The position numbers and the translations under genes were made by a program. A stretch of DNA of 7,536 nucleotides from Planctomycetota bacterium (GTDB taxonomy: Bacteria; Planctomycetota; Phycisphaerae; UBA1845; PWPN01): NCBI GenBank assembly GCA_020346805.1, contig CP070790.1:4256676-4264211 (forward strand), in the 5' to 3' direction. Shown piece after piece: positions 6,866 through 7,536 of this stretch (position 1 is the stretch's first letter; every line of letters starts with the position of its first letter). The notes below the pieces were generated by a model, which had not been told where the DNA came from, ran no database searches, and was given only the letters and a program-made list of their open reading frames with translations.

Positions 6866-7536
6866 TTATGAATCAGATTCTGTTTCCCGGTGATTTTGTG
6901 TACGGGACAACAGCGGCCCCGTCACGCCGGGATTGGTTACACCCTCCTGGTCCGGCGGGAGATTCTGGTACCACACAAAGTATAACCCAATCAGGCTGAG
7001 GATAAAGATGACCAGGGTAATCCAGAAAGAGGTATAACTACGGATGAGTAACTGCATGGGCAGCAGCAGCATGGATACCAGCCAGGACATGGCCAGCGGT
7101 ACGGTCAGGATATCGTAGATATGTTCGCGGCTTACCGTTTTGCGGAATTCGGGATCCAGCCGTTTTTTATACGGTCCCCAGAGACCAAACGGACGGGTGG
7201 TCTTGTAGAAATGGTCCAGAGTTTTGTCATTTGTCGGAGGGGTAAGGAAGGTCCCGATGACGATCCCCACCAATGAAATCGCCGACAAGATGGTGAACTT
7301 GGAAATCGGATCCATATCCGGCATCAACCATCGCTGAATACACGCTGCCCCAATGCCCATTACCGAACCAATGATCAAACCCCCGGCATTAAATCGCCAC
7401 CAGAGGAATTTAAACATATTAGGCAACAGGAAGCCGGCGGTCAGGCCCATCATCAACCAGTCCCAGATATCGTTAATGTTCTTGGAGGTTTGGGCCAGGC
7501 CGAATCCGCAACATACCAGGAAAATGATGAATCCCC
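6866..7536 (-). CDS. Sodium:solute symporter paralog, C-terminal part (5' end outside window)
   Basis: The frame is open from the right edge to the TAA at 6868-6866, giving 222 visible residues. The TTG at 7456 is internal, because the residues upstream of it (GFIIFLVCCGFGLAQTSK, then a WDWLMMG segment) align with GLLIVVCGFTLGYKTKT and LNWIVMG of the complete symporter, about residues 532-559. Visible helices run at about 1-12, 20-43, 52-71, 80-97, 129-154 and 160-179, equivalent to the ninth core helix onward plus the two extra C-terminal helices. WWRFNAGG and HFYKTTRPFGLWGP are identical in both proteins, and both end in NLPPxxEGVxNPG followed by a short variable tail. The Na2 site and the position of the insert are outside the window, so I cannot say whether this copy carries the insert. 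It is probably the upstream gene of a two-symporter operon, with solute unknown. Confidence 0.9.
   Translation of the reverse strand, partial: GFIIFLVCCGFGLAQTSKNINDIWDWLMMGLTAGFLLPNMFKFLWWRFNAGGLIIGSVMGIGAACIQRWLMPDMDPISKFTILSAISLVGIVIGTFLTPPTNDKTLDHFYKTTRPFGLWGPYKKRLDPEFRKTVSREHIYDILTVPLAMSWLVSMLLLPMQLLIRSYTSFWITLVIFILSLIGLYFVWYQNLPPDQEGVTNPGVTGPLLSRTQNHRETESDS

Noticed and set aside
6866..7456. Short complete membrane protein starting at the TTG at 7456
   Set aside because: Residues encoded upstream of it to the right edge align with the ninth and tenth helices of the neighbouring symporter, so the gene is the tail of a larger one.

Overview
The window looks like bacterial chromosome of moderate GC content. 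It holds four protein genes and no RNA gene, mobile element or CRISPR array that I can see. The style of the proteins suggests a Planctomycetota/PVC-type bacterium, possibly from an environmental genome: a long secreted lipoprotein built of PKD-like and Big-type Ig repeats, and large SSS-family symporters carrying a GGDSRYFGARNERDCG loop and an extended C terminus. This placement is inference from remembered family style, not from a marker gene.

Layout. Positions 1-684 (+) are the C-terminal part of a PfkB-family sugar/nucleoside kinase that enters from the left edge. A strong hairpin at 701-733 separates it from a convergent block in which everything else lies on the minus strand. Read in the direction of transcription (right to left), that block starts with the C-terminal 222 residues of a sodium:solute symporter (7536-6866, cut by the right edge). 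A complete paralogous symporter follows (about 6850-4619) after only 15 nt, so the two are probably one operon. After a 216-nt gap with promoter-like AT-rich boxes comes a 1210-residue lipoprotein (4402-770), and the hairpin sits just past its stop, followed on that strand by a T-rich run.

How the genes may work together. The two symporters are probably Na+-driven importers of unknown small organic solutes. The lipoprotein is probably an envelope or surface protein with two PKD-like domains and nine degenerate Big_5/SbsA-type Ig repeats. It may have its own promoter, so its link to transport is only positional. The kinase is convergent and need not belong to the same pathway.

The most unusual feature is a hydrophilic insert of about 140 residues in the complete symporter, between the predicted seventh and eighth LeuT-fold helices. 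By topology it should lie on the outer face of the membrane. It contains two tandem, diverged copies of a module of about 55 residues (W...P...LVxKLK...GExxW...V...H). I do not recognise this module as a known domain.
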